The notes: a model not told the origin generated them from the sequence alone. A DNA stretch of 64,000 nucleotides from Cymbomonas tetramitiformis (GCA_001247695.2 LGRX02012738.1:78425-142424); one strand, 5' to 3'. Counted from the stretch's first letter, positions 34,001-45,810 are shown. Numbers and translations: made by a program.

Positions 34001-35615
34001 CTGTATGCCGCAGCATGCCCGTTGCCGTGAAGTATGAGCCCATTGATGGCTGGCACGAGGACAAGCACCCTTGAAAAGGGATTGGTTGGGGATAAGAAGA
34101 TAAGAAGGGGCAAAGAAAAGAAAGAACCTGGACGCGCATAATCACAGAAAGAGCTGACTGCCGCCGCTGCAAGAACAGCTCGGCAGCCTCGTGAAAGTCA
34201 TTTGCAGCAGCCGACCAGTCTCCAAGCTCCTCTGTAACCAGCACAACACAACACCTCCTTGGGCAGGCAAACACTCTCCGAGCTACCTTGAAGCCGTCGA
34301 TCTGTCGATCTCTGGCCGCTCAGGCTGGTCACAGGGCGGGTTCATACCATATGCATACGCCCGGTTAGACAGCGTTGTCGGATCAGGTCGGATCGCAACG
34401 ACAGCAGAATAGTCTGCAATGGCAGCCTTCCAGTCTGCGCTCCCCACAGGCCGCCCAGCTGCTCAAAAGCTGCAACCTCCTGCCGGCGGATGAGCTATCA
34501 ACCATCAATAATCAGACGTGCCGAACTCGAGGGACCTCCCTGCTGCCGAGAGCCTGGTTCGCGAGGGCTGCGATGACGAGCTCTGATCGGCCCTCGCAAG
34601 ACACAAGGCGCTTCCCATGAGGAAAAAAACAAAGTACGACCAAACAAGACGGGCGTTTATGCAAGCTAGGGCGGACACAGCAGCTCACCCTGTCCAGACT
34701 TTTGCTCACCATGTCAATAAGGGAGGTAAAATTTGCGATGCAAAGGGCAATGTCTAAGTTGACGGGATCCGGAGAGCTGGAAGAGTTACCAGCGGTCGAT
34801 TCTAGAGTGCGTGCTCTCCCATAATATGCGCGGGCGTTTCCGCCATCCAGACCCACTGCCGTCGTATATGCAGCCTGCGCTTTTTGCACGAAGCCACTCT
34901 GCAAGTACATATCTCCCAAGTCGGTATAGACTTGGCTCCGAAGTGTGTATTCATTGTCCGCGCTACACACTGCAGCCTCTTCCGCGAGGAGGCGAGCAGC
35001 ATCCAGGTTCCCACGCTCGAGGTCAGATCGGATACTCGAAAGGGCCTGCAGAGACACTGGAAAAGCCTGAGGATGACCCAAAAGTGACACCCGGATCCAC
35101 GCAGCTGGGCAAAGTGGACATGTCTGCGGCTGCTAGATTCCACAGCGAGCACCACAGAAGATCGCTGGTGAAATATTGGCGGATGAGTTGTGAGGCTCGA
35201 CGCCGGAACGTTGGGAATCTTAGGAAGGGAGCAGGAATGCCCCAGTTGCTCCCGATGCAAAAGATGAGCTTTGATGTCAACGGAGAGGGAATGTGCGGCC
35301 CAATTTTGAATCCGAAGGCCAAGGCGTACAACGTACCTTCCTCATGTCATATCCTGCGCGACACTCTGACGCAGCACTAGGACCAGGTAACGCGAGTCCA
35401 GCCAAGCCGCTGAACAACAAATTCCGCCGCGCAAGAGGAGTCGGCCAAGCAGCTGTCAAGGGAGCGTCGGAGGGCTCCCGGCAAGTGTTGTGCGCTTGGG
35501 ACGCAGTGAAGGCATGGGCGGCGCGAGAACTGCACTTGAAGGGACCTCTGAGGCGACAAGAACTGTCGCGGACCGTCGATACGGCGCATGTCGATAGCTG
35601 ATATGATAGCTTCAT
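31011..35615 (-). CDS. TPR protein predicted for the thylakoid lumen
   Basis: Exon 1 (35615-35337) is a bipartite transit peptide. A Ser/Arg-rich stroma-targeting part is followed by ARRNLLFSGLAGLALPGPSA and an Ala-x-Ser cleavage region, the twin-arginine route into the lumen. Exon 2 (35045-34689, 119 codons) holds TPRs (LDAARLLAEEA, VYTDLGDMYLQSGFVQKAQ). Later exons read DWKAAIADYSAVVAIRPDP (ending 34348 in phase 1), EELGDWSAAANDFHEAA (34231-34128) and EGLSAYEAGQVTRARAI (33903-33795, donor tentative). The next is MIYWSSDDYEKAENMWAEA (31901-31791), and the last (31101-31011) ends KWKPKLGSVLEDFL...S-stop. The order and C-terminal WxPxL.xxLEDFL signature match plastid TPR proteins like Arabidopsis At2g37400. 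An exon near 34,450-34,560 is unclear: the frame breaks by a 17-nt segment before DWKAA. A small exon between 31.9 and 33.8 kb is not placed. Confidence 0.7.
32376..33003. repeat. Dispersed intronic modules in the TPR gene, two copies
   Basis: GACAAAAGCCAGCCCACCAT with GGATGTGAGAAGCA occurs near 32,390 and, as CAACAAAAGCCAGCCCACCA, near 32,700. At 32,895-33,000 CCAGGTATCGGAGTAAGCGA and GAATGGATGGAACCTGTT follow. These match the modules in the actinin intron at 11.5-13.1 kb. Confidence 0.75.
32809..32836. repeat. (ATGT)n microsatellite
   Basis: About seven TGTA/ATGT units in an intron of the TPR gene. Confidence 0.9.
33424..33700. repeat. Degenerate minisatellite built on GTGAGGGGCCAAATTGATGT
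   Basis: About nine diverged units of roughly 25-35 bp (GATGTGCATGATGTGAGGGG and variants) in an intron of the TPR gene. Confidence 0.8.
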
Positions 35616-36177
35616 TTTGACTTTGCCCTGTCAAGAGAACAGGCGTTGCACAACCGATAATATCACGCTCGAGGTCATCTGTAGCGTTTTCCTGCATGAA
35701 AGCAAGCTCTGGGTACTGAAGAATGAAACTTGAACACTCCCATGCTCGAATAGAAAAATGTGAGTTCACGAATCATATGGATTTAAAAGTCCCCTTCGAA
35801 TCACACATGGTAGAGCCAAAAAACAGTCATTCCCACGGATGAATACACACCTGTGAGCTTCCTGGTTCCGATAGTTGTTCCCGCAATTTCCTCTGAAACG
35901 TCGAGATGTATGAAGACTCTTCAAAACCCGCTGGCCAACATTTCCACTAGACCTTCCAGTATTTATAAGGCTGTGCTCCACAAAAGGTACGTGGTAACCA
36001 CGCAACCGTGCATTCGGAGCGGGAGTGTGGAAGTGAATGCCGGTAGCAGGCGAAGGATAGCTCTAAATGTACACACGACAGTTCCGAACAAGAGTTCCCG
36101 AAAAAGGGTTTCCCTGTCCAATAACGTCAAAACCTATTTTCTAAAACCTAATTCACACTTGTCGATGCGATGTCACA
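35616..36177. other. 5' flank of the TPR gene
   Basis: The promoter of the TPR gene should lie here. No motif is certain. Open frames crossing it have no family resemblance. Confidence 0.35.
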
Positions 36178-36357
36178 TGTCATGTCATGTCATTGTCATT
36201 GTCATTGTCATTGTCATTGTCATTGTCATTGTCATTGTCATTGTCATTGTCATTGTCATTGTCATTATTGTCATTGTCATTGTCATTGGCATTGTCATTG
36301 TCATTGTCATTGTCATTGCCATTGCCATTGCCATTGCCATTGTCATTGCCATTGTCA
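36178..36357. repeat. Hexanucleotide (TTGTCA)n microsatellite
   Basis: About 29 units of ATTGTC with late ATTGCC variants. Open in every frame, including runs of Val-Ile or Ser-Leu, but it is simple repeat, not a gene. Confidence 0.95.
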
Positions 36358-37439
36358 CGTCCCAACGGGCGTGGTTTTTTTTTTTTTGGTTTCTTTTTCT
36401 TTTTCGTTTCATTGTCAGTCTTGTCATACCATGAACCATCCCATCGCTATGCCAGCGGCCCAGCGCAGCGCCTACTCCGGAGTCTCTGAGCCGCGACCGA
36501 AGCGAACGAGGTTTGATTATTCGAGGTTTGTTACATTTTAAAAGCTCAGAGACTTCGGACTCCATGACAATTACAAACCCTAAGTCATAAAATCGTATTT
36601 TGACCGGTCCGAAGCGCTCTGGCCCCCAGAGTAGCCCAAGGGGTATACGAAACTAAGGGGATGCCAACATGCCACGCCCAACGGTATGTAACGCGGCGGC
36701 TACAAGACGCACGCGCCCACGGCCGTTCGTGTCACCTCGCATTGCAAAATAATTCAGATGCACCGTTAGATCCCTCTCGAATGCCATGTTCCTCGCTTCT
36801 CAACGTTTAACACTTAAAAGGCGATATGGGAAATACACTATGAATATCAGCTATTGTACATTTAGTTACGTTTCGGCGGCACATTGTGGATGCATTCGGG
36901 CACCCCGGAGAGGCGTATATGGTATCCCCATTGAGTGTACACATATGCGAAACTATTTCTTTGACGAAAATGTCGCCAAACACTCAAATATCACCGGTTG
37001 TCCAAACCGAAAAGAAGGAATTTTCTCTACTCCACTGCAAAAGCCTCGTCCATGACGTGTGTAGCCTGCGACGTTGCGCATAGTAGGGATTGGTTTTAAA
37101 CCCCGGGGACGCATCCACAAGTAGGTATGTCACCCATCTCTTACATACTTCAAGATGGGCGTAAATGGACGAGTAACGCGAAAGTTGTGCCCCTTTTAGC
37201 GAGCTCTACCCACAAGCCAGCGAATATCAGGTATACCGTATGAAATATCGCCTTTTAAGTGCAGTGTTTAATGAAACGCGCTTCATGGCTTCCATAAATC
37301 AAAAATCGGTTCTCGGCGGAAAGTACATTTATTGCTCTCTCATGTTGTGATATATTGCAATATGTATACTTGAAGTGTGCATATTGCAATACCATCCATC
37401 TTCACGTTGCCCTTACCTCTGCCCACGCATTGAGCATAT

Positions 37440-37614
37440 TGTTGGAATTGGCATTGTGACATGTTCGTATTGTCACGTGTCATTTCCGGTGTATCATCTT
37501 CTGCGACTCTGCTTGTGTCACTCAAGGTATATCTCTCGTATGTTATTCATATCTTGAGTTCATTCTATGTCTGTCGGGAGCGTTCTCCCCTTGGTTGCCG
37601 CACTGTTTCTAACA
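37440..37614 (+). repeat. 5' LTR of RE-H
   Basis: 175 bp. Matches the split 3' copy through CATTGTGACATGTTCGT, TCATTTCCGG and GGGAGCGTTCTCCCCTTGG. Confidence 0.85.
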
Positions 37615-38340
37615 GGTTATGGTCCCACTTTACGCTTGCGTATTGTGATTCTTAGCGTGATTTTTATTTCGTATTCGCTCTATCTTTATTTTGAGCTTAG
37701 CCATCTTTATCGGGGCCTACGGAATCAAATTCTCGCTCTCGCTTGGACAGTGGGCAGTTTCGGGTATTTACGGCAGAGTGTTATCGGTATTTCTTTTGTT
37801 CGCGTTCGCTTTCTTTTACGGATCATTTTTTCCGCGATGGCTCTCGAGAATGGTTTGTCCGATGGGGAGCTTCATGCTCTTTTGTTATCGTGTGACGAGA
37901 AATTGGAGAAGGTTTCGTGCTCCAAACGAGCTCGGTTCATTTCTTTGTGCCAAGCCCAAGCTAGAGCGCTCGCTCATTTTCGGAGCGCTTCGCAGATTTT
38001 GCTGGATTTCCCTACAAATTATTGGCCTTTTCGCACGCGTGGAAAACCGTCCGTCCGACGCGTGGACAGCGTACGGACACCCTATGGACGCTTTTTTTGC
38101 TAAATCCACACGTGTGAAATTGTCTAATTTGTAAAAGTGATGTTCATACGGTGTCCATACGATAAATCCACACGTCGTCCATACGTGCGCCTCCGTGTGG
38201 ACGACGTATGCTAGTTTACCTGATTTTATTACGCGTGTGGACGCTCCGTACACTGCCCGACCGTATGGACAGGTGCCGTCCATACGCATGAACCACTGGA
38301 AATTGTTGTCCACACGTGCGGACTGCGAGAAATGCCGCTT

Positions 38341-39150
38341 CTACCCCTCCTCAGCCATATGGACACCGTGGGGACGTGTCCCTGGACCGTACCGACGCGT
38401 ACGGACGACGTGTGGACGGGCGTATGGACAGTGTGAGGCCCGTGCCGTGCCACTCTTTTGCGCTTGTCCGCACGTGTGGACACCCATTGCACCCGGGCCT
38501 GGGTGTACCCGAGCACTGCTTGCCCCCTCCTCAGCCATGTGGACACCATGTGGACGTGTCCCTGGACGTACCGATGCGTACGGACGACGTGTGGACGGGC
38601 GTATGGACAGTGTGAGGCCCGCGCCGTGCCACTCTTTTGTGCTTGTCCGCACGTGTGGACACCCATTGCACCCGGGCCTGGGTGTACCGCCGAGCATTTC
38701 CTGCCCCTTCATCAGCCACATGGACACCATGGGGGCGTGTCCCTGGGTCGTACCGACGCGTACGGACGACGTGTGGACGGGCGTATGGACAGTGTGAGGC
38801 CCGTGCCGTGCCACTCGTTTGCGCTTGTCCGCACGTGTGGACAGCCATTGCACCCGGGCTTGGGTGTACCCGAGCATTTCCTGCCCCTTCATCAGCCACA
38901 TGGACACCATGGGGGCGTGTCCCTGGGTCGTACCGACGCGTACACGGACGACGTGTGGACGGGCGTATGGACAGTGTGAGGCCCGTGCTGCGCCACTCGT
39001 TTGCGCTTGTCCGCACGTGTGTACAGCCATTGCACCCGGGCCTGGGTGTGCCCGAGCGTTACTTGCCCCTTCATCAGCCATATATGGGCACCATACGTAG
39101 GGGCGTGTCGCCGAACGAACCCATGCGTACGGACGACGTGTGGACAGACG
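38341..39150. repeat. 180-bp tandem array in CACTA element A
   Basis: About 4.5 copies. The block CAGCCATATGGACACC followed by CGTGTCCCTGG recurs at 180-182 bp steps (near 38,374, 38,554, 38,735, 38,915 and a diverged copy near 39,100). Each copy carries several GTGTGGAC/GTATGGAC motifs. Confidence 0.9.
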
Positions 39151-40484
39151 TATGGGAGATCGGAATTCGCCAATCCTTACGTATGGACGTCGAAATTGGA
39201 GCGAGTTCGTTGAAACACGCGTGTGGACACATGCATTCGCACGTGTGAATGAGGGTTTGCCGCATGAATGAGCGGAATCAGGCGTGTGAATACAGGTGTC
39301 CGTACACACGCTTTATTTACATATATAATACATCGTGTATCATCCGCAATCATCTGAATCAGAACTACTACGGTCATCCTCGCTACTACTGTTACCATCG
39401 AGTTCGTTCACGGAAAAATCCGCCTTGCGATCCAACTACACAACTTGCAAGCAATAAGTTCGTCGTCGAATGGCCAAAGGGGCAGCATTTTCTTTGTACC
39501 GGGCAAGCCAAGCCGGCATGAAAGGAACATCCTGAATTACCTTCCGCACCTTGTTCGAGTTCTTGTACTTTTGCTACAGAAGTTTCTTCGCTAGCGGTCC
39601 CATATTAGTCGCGAGCGCTTCAGACCCCGTACCCACTTGATTGCACCGGTCTTTGCGTTGAGTGGCAGTCTTCATGGTGATGGTTTGTCTGCAAAGAATT
39701 CCCATTGTAAGGCATACACTGGATGGATGGTCCATAATAGGCCGTCCATACGGTGTCCGTGCGCCGTCCGTCTGGACGGAACAAGGTGTTCACCCGTATG
39801 GAACAACAGAAACTCGCAAACGACCTACAATCTTACCCGCGAGACGCATCGCAGCAGATCTTCGATCGTTTGCATTTCTGGCTGGGGGTGCGATAACCCA
39901 CGATCGATGGACCTTCATCTTTCGCGCATAGTAGTTGCGTGTGGTCGGTCCCCAACCATCACCAAAAATCACGCAGTGGACCCCGTGAATCAGGTTGTAC
40001 AAGATATGCATGGGTTGACAGATTTTTAAGGTCCTAATTTGCACTATTGGGTCATAAACATGATATGTTTAATTGCTAGATGCATTTGGAAGCCATCGAG
40101 TAGGTGTACGCGGCTTCGGGCACTCCGGTCCTTGTGAAAGGACCGGCATTTTTATTTAATTTTCGTCGGTACTACCCCCGCGTTTCATTCCTCTCAAGCA
40201 CAATCACGCCCATATCGAGTATAGCACCCAAAAGAGGTTCGGAATAAATTCTTGGACACCCAAATATGGTGTCAAAACACTCAAATATCAACTATATCGA
40301 AAAAACGCGGCAGATAGCCCCAAATCACTTCGGTCCTTGTGACAGGACCGTGATTTTGGGCAGTAGCCATATATCAATACAATTATCACATATCCGAGAT
40401 ATGGATATACCGCGCCTTGTTTCGTTGTGAAGAGAATTTACTTTTCAGGAGGTCGATGTATAATGAGAAGCTCGGCCACTTCGA

Positions 40485-40590
40485 CCGCGCCAGCGTACCC
40501 CCGCGCCAGCGTACCGCGCCAGCGTACCGCGCCAGCGTACCGCGCCAGCGTACCGCGCCAGCGTACCGCGCCAGCGTACCGCGCCAGCAT
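40485..40590. repeat. 13-bp minisatellite in CACTA element A
   Basis: CGCGCCAGCGTAC repeated about eight times in tandem. Confidence 0.9.
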
Positions 40591-40659
40591 TTTGTAGTTC
40601 GTACGTTATCCGTACGTACGGCGTCCGTACGGCGTTTGTACGCTCGGCTTAGGTTTCTA

Positions 40660-41240
40660 GCGTATGGACAACGATGTTCATACGTTCATGCACCGACACT
40701 TACGTCAAGGTTATAAACTCGTCGTACACACGTTAGATTATGGATGGACGCTATGTGTTGTCCGTGTGGATTCCGCAAGCATTCTAGTCCATACGGTTCC
40801 ATGAGAGCGGTTGTCCACACGCGTGGAAACGTCAGTTAGCTGTCCATATGGGTTTCGTACGAATTTTCGTATGAATTGGCACATTTTCGTACGTATGCAT
40901 GTCCTATGGACGGTCTGTCCATGTGGTTGGAAATATCAACACATTTTGAACAGTCCGCATGGATGGATAGCAAAAGCACACGGTGAATTACGTGTTTTCG
41001 TACGACTTTATAGTGTTTGTACGTTTTTTGTTGAAAGCTGTCCACACGCGTGGAAACGTCAGTTAGCAGTCCATACGCTGTCCATCCGAGTTAGCCTTGA
41101 CTGTCCGTATGATTCATGTCCCATGGACGGTTTTTTTACACGCACGGACGCAAAAAAAAGCTGACCTCATGGAAAATAAAAACATATAAACCGTATGGAC
41201 AGCGTGCGATTTCCCGTACGGACAGCACATGGAATTGAAA
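40660..41240. repeat. Internal block of CACTA element A shared, inverted, with element B
   Basis: TCCACACGCGTGGAAACGTC, GAATTTTCGTATGAATT and CCGAGTTAGCCTTGACTGTC appear in reverse-complement order at 61,895-62,470 in element B. A and B are therefore related elements inserted in opposite orientations. Confidence 0.85.
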
Positions 41241-41733
41241 TTCGATCGGGAATACCGTATCGAAAAATACGATTAAAAAATCGCGAACGCGTGACAATGC
41301 GATGCGATGGGCAGTATTAGTGACACCCGCAGCCGCACCCCCCGACTGTGTCACCCGTGTCACATAGCGAAACAGAGTGACACTTAAAGAGTGACAATTA
41401 AAATAAACAGAGTATCCAGTACAGTAATCGTCGAAGGATCTTAAATCGATCTGCGATTTCTCCCGTCCGTTGACGATTTCTCCGTTCGGTTGACCTCTTC
41501 AAATAAGTTACCGATACAGTAAGGCTCTGAGGCAAAAAGCAATTTTGGAACTGAAGCAACCCCGCCACGGCAGCACACGTATGCCTTTTTGCTGTGCTTT
41601 TTTGTTTTTGGCATATTTTATTTGCTTTCATTTATCACAGCGAGCACCCTGTGTTGAGGTGAGCAGTCTCGTGTGAGCGCCATTGCGCGGTGCTCCCAGC
41701 TCGATAGCATCCTTAATACTAGCTCGGCGTGAG

Positions 41734-41799
41734 GGGGTGGATTCCGCGAGTTCCGTTATCAACGGACTAACGCGTGTTGGTTCGAATCCAACCTACTCC
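41734..41799 (+). tRNA. tRNA-like sequence, probably degenerate
   Basis: A 7-bp acceptor-like pairing (GGGGTGG with CTACTCC) encloses a TTCCG/CGGAC stem with a 7-nt TTATCAA loop and a perfect T-arm GTTGG-TTCGAAT-CCAAC. It is only 66 nt long and lacks a normal D-arm, so it is probably a pseudogene or tRNA-derived fragment. It lies inside CACTA element A. Confidence 0.3.
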
Positions 41800-42599
41800 G
41801 CAGTGACAGTTATCGACTTTTATTGAAGTGCTCTTTTGCTGAATGGGGTTGTTGATATTTGGCTGATTCGAATACAATGTTTTCCGCAGTGCGTGACTTG
41901 TTAATTCCTTACGTGCTCAATCACTGAATGGGCTTGGCGGTGTTTGGTTGTATGTGCGCAGCAGCCAAGCCGACGCGCGGTGCCATCGTAGGTCTCCAGC
42001 ACTATTAAGAACAGGATAGTTGTCCGGTACGATAATGTGGTTTTCGCAACCTCTGTTACTGCATATCAGATTTCGTGTTTACTCACGTTTGTGAGACGGG
42101 CATCTATTGACGTGGGTTGTGCACACTGCAGGTACCATTGGAGCCCGGATCGCGCCATCCCACACCCACACATGCGCTCTTTTTCGCAGGCCAAGCGATA
42201 TCATATAGATACCATGCACATGCGCACGCAGGATTTGCGGAGCCCCCAAGGAAGCGATCTGTAGAGCCCTTAAGTAATAGTTCTGTAGAGCCCTTAAGTA
42301 ATAGATCTGTATATGTGTATGTAGAGTACTTAGTTTATTTAGGAAAGTAAACATATTTTAATGTAAACGTGTTTTTGCTGTATGTGATTGCTTTTAAAAA
42401 ATGTACTGCTTTCGAACATGTCAGTGTGCCTGCTCGCATACCCGCACTTCACTCCGTCACAAAGCATTTAATATTCATTTAACCGGCAGTAGCATCCGCA
42501 TATACACAGCATTGTCTGCGTTGTGAAATAGAATAGAAAGGTGCACAGGCACAAACCCTGAAACACACACGTACTGTATGCCGTAAGACTCCTTGTCCA

Positions 42600-43667
42600 A
42601 CCGTATGGACCACTCGGTCCATACGGGTGGAGTGAGCGAAGTGAGCCCAATCGTATGTAGTCCATACGGGTGCAATATTCAAACAATATTTCAATATATC
42701 CGCACGTGTGGACTTGGTAAAGTGCAAGTCCATACGTGTGGTCACCTTCGTCCACGCGCACGGATATCGCCGCTCGTGCGGGTGGACTGGTTGAAATTGC
42801 TGTTCATACGTATGGACGGTATCGTCCATATGCATGGAATTGTATTATTATAAGCTATCCACACGTACGGACACCGACGTCCATTCGCGTGGATCGGTAA
42901 AATATGTTGATAAAACCATCGTCCACGCGTGCGGACACCTACGTCCATCCGGACGAATCACTGTCCGCACGTATGGACGCACATAATCACGCGTGTGGAT
43001 ATATTTACCATTCTTATCCTTAAGCTCTTTTAGCAATGTCTCTGTCCAGACGTGCGGACACCTACGTCCATACGGATGAAAGACCGTCCACACGCACGGA
43101 CGTAGGTGTCCATACGCTTGGATATGTTGATTGTTCGTATCCGCATGTTCATATGTACATGTTTATGTCCATACGTACGGACGGCTACGTCCATACGTGT
43201 GAACATGCCGATCCATACGGGTAATAGGCCCCTCCATACGTATGGATGCCTTCGTCCATACGTGCGGAATAGAGAATTCTGATCGTCTATACGATTGTCC
43301 ATACGGTGTCCATCCGGTGTCCATCCGGGTGTCCATACGGTGTCCATGCGGTCTTCCATACGGTGACCGTGCGGTTGGATAGTGCCTCTGTCCATGCGTA
43401 TGGACACCATGTGGACATGTGTTCTGTCCATACGGTGTCCATACGGTCGTCCATACGGTGTCCATACGAAATCCTTACGGTGTCCATGGGACATTTTCAT
43501 ATGGACACCACAATTACGCGTCGTCCGTATGGTTCTTACATATGCATCAAGGTTTCGCCAGAAATCTGTCCAGACCGTCCACACGGTTGTCCATATGGGT
43601 CCTTGCGATGTCCATACGCTGTTCATATGCAAATCCACACGGATGAATGGGGCAATAATTTGTAGGG
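42600..43667. repeat. Right subterminal array of GTCCATACG palindromes in CACTA A
   Basis: Dozens of GTCCATACG, CGTATGGAC and close variants (CACACGTGCGGAC and the like) in both orientations, often as full palindromes. CACTA elements carry subterminal motifs bound by a TnpA-like protein; this array is the natural candidate. Confidence 0.75.
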
Positions 43668-44259
43668 TTTGACACTGTGACACCCAAAACTGTCACATGT
43701 CACTTCCTATAGTAGGCTGGGTGACCGTCACCGGTAGACGGGAAACACCCGTTAGGTATTTACGTGTTATCTCGACTTTTATCAATGACACTTTAACCGT
43801 TCTGATATCGTAACCCTCAACTCAGGGTTTATCTCCCCGGCTAGATATATATTACAGCGGAACTATATATCCGACAGGTTTGGCCCCACTTACGCTTTAT
43901 TTAGCCACTGCGACGCTGCCGACATGATTGGCTAAAGCCGGACGCTTGGGATGGAGTGAGGCGCTCCGCGCGTGGAGTGCCGGCAGTCGCGGGTATGGCC
44001 TAAATTTTGTGGGTTGATTTACGGCGAGCTGTAGGCCTTTGAGGACATTTTTCTACGGGATTTAACGTTGGATTGGTTTACGTCTTCTGGTTGGTTACCA
44101 CACCGTTTCGTATCGGCCGCCATCTACCACACGACTTCCCGGAATTCCTGATCGCTCACGGCAGCTGTATCGGCGACCCACCACATTTCTTGGCCGCCCC
44201 CGACCGTTCCGCATTTTCACGTCTCATTGCCTCACTCCGTCCCTCCAGTCTATCTCATC

Positions 44260-45810
44260 ATGGTCGCTTCCACTAGATCCACCGCTAGCATGGCGCATCG
44301 CCGACGTGCGTTGTCCACGATTTTTTATTCCGTTGCTGCCAGGCATGCGAACACTCCAGCGACGCCGGCGGCGGCACAGCCAGCTGCTAACTCGGCGGGA
44401 GCTGCGTTCCTGGCTTCAGTGCGTACCCTACAGAGGGAGCACTTTGACATGAAGATCGACAAGTCCGTCCGTCAGAAGTTGTTCGAGAACAAGGATGGCA
44501 GATCTTCCGGGACGGAGTCCCACGCGTCGGCACTCTTCGCGAAGATGGTCTCTGCACTGCAGACGGCCTTCGTGACCGAAGACCTTGGGTTTGCTCCGCT
44601 TTTCGTGCTCGACGACGCGACCCTGGCCATCCGCGTGGAGGCCAACAATTTGTTGTACTCCACGCTCGAGCTGATGGTCGACCCCATGTCGCCCGCGGCG
44701 GACTGGATGGATTCGTCCCACACCAGCTTCCCGGCTGACGGTAAGCGCGTTCTTCTCGAATTCGCCCGCCGGATGATTCCAGCGGGTGACCCCTTTCAGG
44801 GTCAGGCGGACATGTTGGGCCTCCGCATCTCTGCGGGCGTGGACCCGCATGACAAAATCGGAGACTTCAACGCCGCTCTGAAGGCTGCGAGGGCGCGGGC
44901 CACACTCCTGGACGAGGACGTGAAGGCGCTGTTCATCAAGGCGCTCGACACCACCTTCTACCAGCCGGTGGTGTCCCGGTTACTCCTCCACGATCAACGA
45001 GCCGCTCATGACCTCCTCACGATTCAGCAATGGGTGCGTGAATGCTACGCCGAGCACGTGCGGGCGGGCACCGCCACGGCGTCCGCACACCGGTATTCTC
45101 ACGGCACGCATTTCATGGAGAGGACCGGCGATGGCCCCGGTGCGCCCGATGAGCTTGCGGATTTGAGGACGATGGTGCTCGACTTGAAGCGGCAACTCGC
45201 CGCATTTGTCGCCTCCGCCGAATCCGAGCCGTCCCCGCGGGGATTCACTCCCCGCGCGGACAAACCGGACCGACGGCCCAAGACCCGCTTCGCAGCCTCG
45301 CCCCTTCCCAAGGGGGGAAATTGGTCGCAGTCGGTCTCCAAGAAGGTGGCCTTCCATCGCGACACCGGTGCGACCATCCCCTACTGCCAAAACCAGGTGT
45401 GCGCGAAGGGGAAGGCGCGGCATTGGCACCGCGACTGCCCGAACGGGGGCAGGAGCGGGCTTTCGGCTTACGCGTTCGCTGATGAGGAGGCCGAGAACTC
45501 GGTGTTGGCGGCCAAGTTTCAGCATGCTATCGACCACGACGACGCCGTGGAGTTCGACGCCCTCTGCATGCTCGCGGGCGGGAAGCCGGACATCTTCGCC
45601 GACCTCTCCGCGTGCTCGTTCTGCGAGGAGAACGGTGAGGCCCTCGTGTCCGCCGTCACTGAGTTCTCGGAGTTGGCACGCACGGCTGAAGCATCGACTT
45701 TCAACGTCAACACTTTCACCGCCAACATGCCGGTGGTGTCGGAGCCGGCTACGCACTCCCCGCCCGCGTCGGTTGAATCCGACGAGGTAGGAGTGGACCG
45801 GTCCGCCTAA
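44260..45810 (+). CDS. Gag-like polyprotein of RE-A
   Basis: About 516 residues from the ATG at 44260 (MVASTRSTASM); the ATG 33 bp upstream is also in frame, but the 44260 one matches the start in RE-C. An Ala-rich N-terminus precedes a helical capsid-like region (FPADGKRVLLEFARRM, TTFYQPVVSRLLLHDQRAA, TIQQWVRECYAEHV). A basic stretch RFAASPLPKGGNW and a zinc-knuckle variant CQNQVCAKGKARHWHRDC (CX4C-X8-HX2C) follow. The C-terminal part seen in RE-C (SMNMLSAIEAPESVM) follows after 45,810 in another frame. No protease or RT. Confidence 0.75.
   Translation: MVASTRSTASMAHRRRALSTIFYSVAARHANTPATPAAAQPAANSAGAAFLASVRTLQREHFDMKIDKSVRQKLFENKDGRSSGTESHASALFAKMVSALQTAFVTEDLGFAPLFVLDDATLAIRVEANNLLYSTLELMVDPMSPAADWMDSSHTSFPADGKRVLLEFARRMIPAGDPFQGQADMLGLRISAGVDPHDKIGDFNAALKAARARATLLDEDVKALFIKALDTTFYQPVVSRLLLHDQRAAHDLLTIQQWVRECYAEHVRAGTATASAHRYSHGTHFMERTGDGPGAPDELADLRTMVLDLKRQLAAFVASAESEPSPRGFTPRADKPDRRPKTRFAASPLPKGGNWSQSVSKKVAFHRDTGATIPYCQNQVCAKGKARHWHRDCPNGGRSGLSAYAFADEEAENSVLAAKFQHAIDHDDAVEFDALCMLAGGKPDIFADLSACSFCEENGEALVSAVTEFSELARTAEASTFNVNTFTANMPVVSEPATHSPPASVESDEVGVDRSA

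Larger units (their letters stand above)
38010..43667 (-). mobile_element. CACTA-type DNA transposon A, deletion derivative
   Basis: Inverted ends CCCTACAAATTATTGGCC (from 38010) and CAATAATTTGTAGGG (to 43667), flanked by the 3-bp duplication TTT (38007-38009 and 43668-43670). Excising it restores the RE-A LTR exactly. Ends and 3-bp duplication fit the CACTA superfamily (CACTACAA-like tips). The interior is full of GTCCATACG/CGTATGGAC motifs and tandem repeats. No transposase frame was found, so movement would depend on an element like B. Confidence 0.85.

Noticed and set aside
36170..36565. Val-Ile, Ser-Leu, Cys-His and Asp-Asn repeat proteins on both strands
   Set aside because: All come from the TTGTCA hexanucleotide microsatellite.
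38195..39309. Open frames of 200-320 codons rich in RTCGRAYGQ or STRRPYA
   Set aside because: Products of the 180-bp array and palindromic motifs of CACTA A, on both strands, with no domain.
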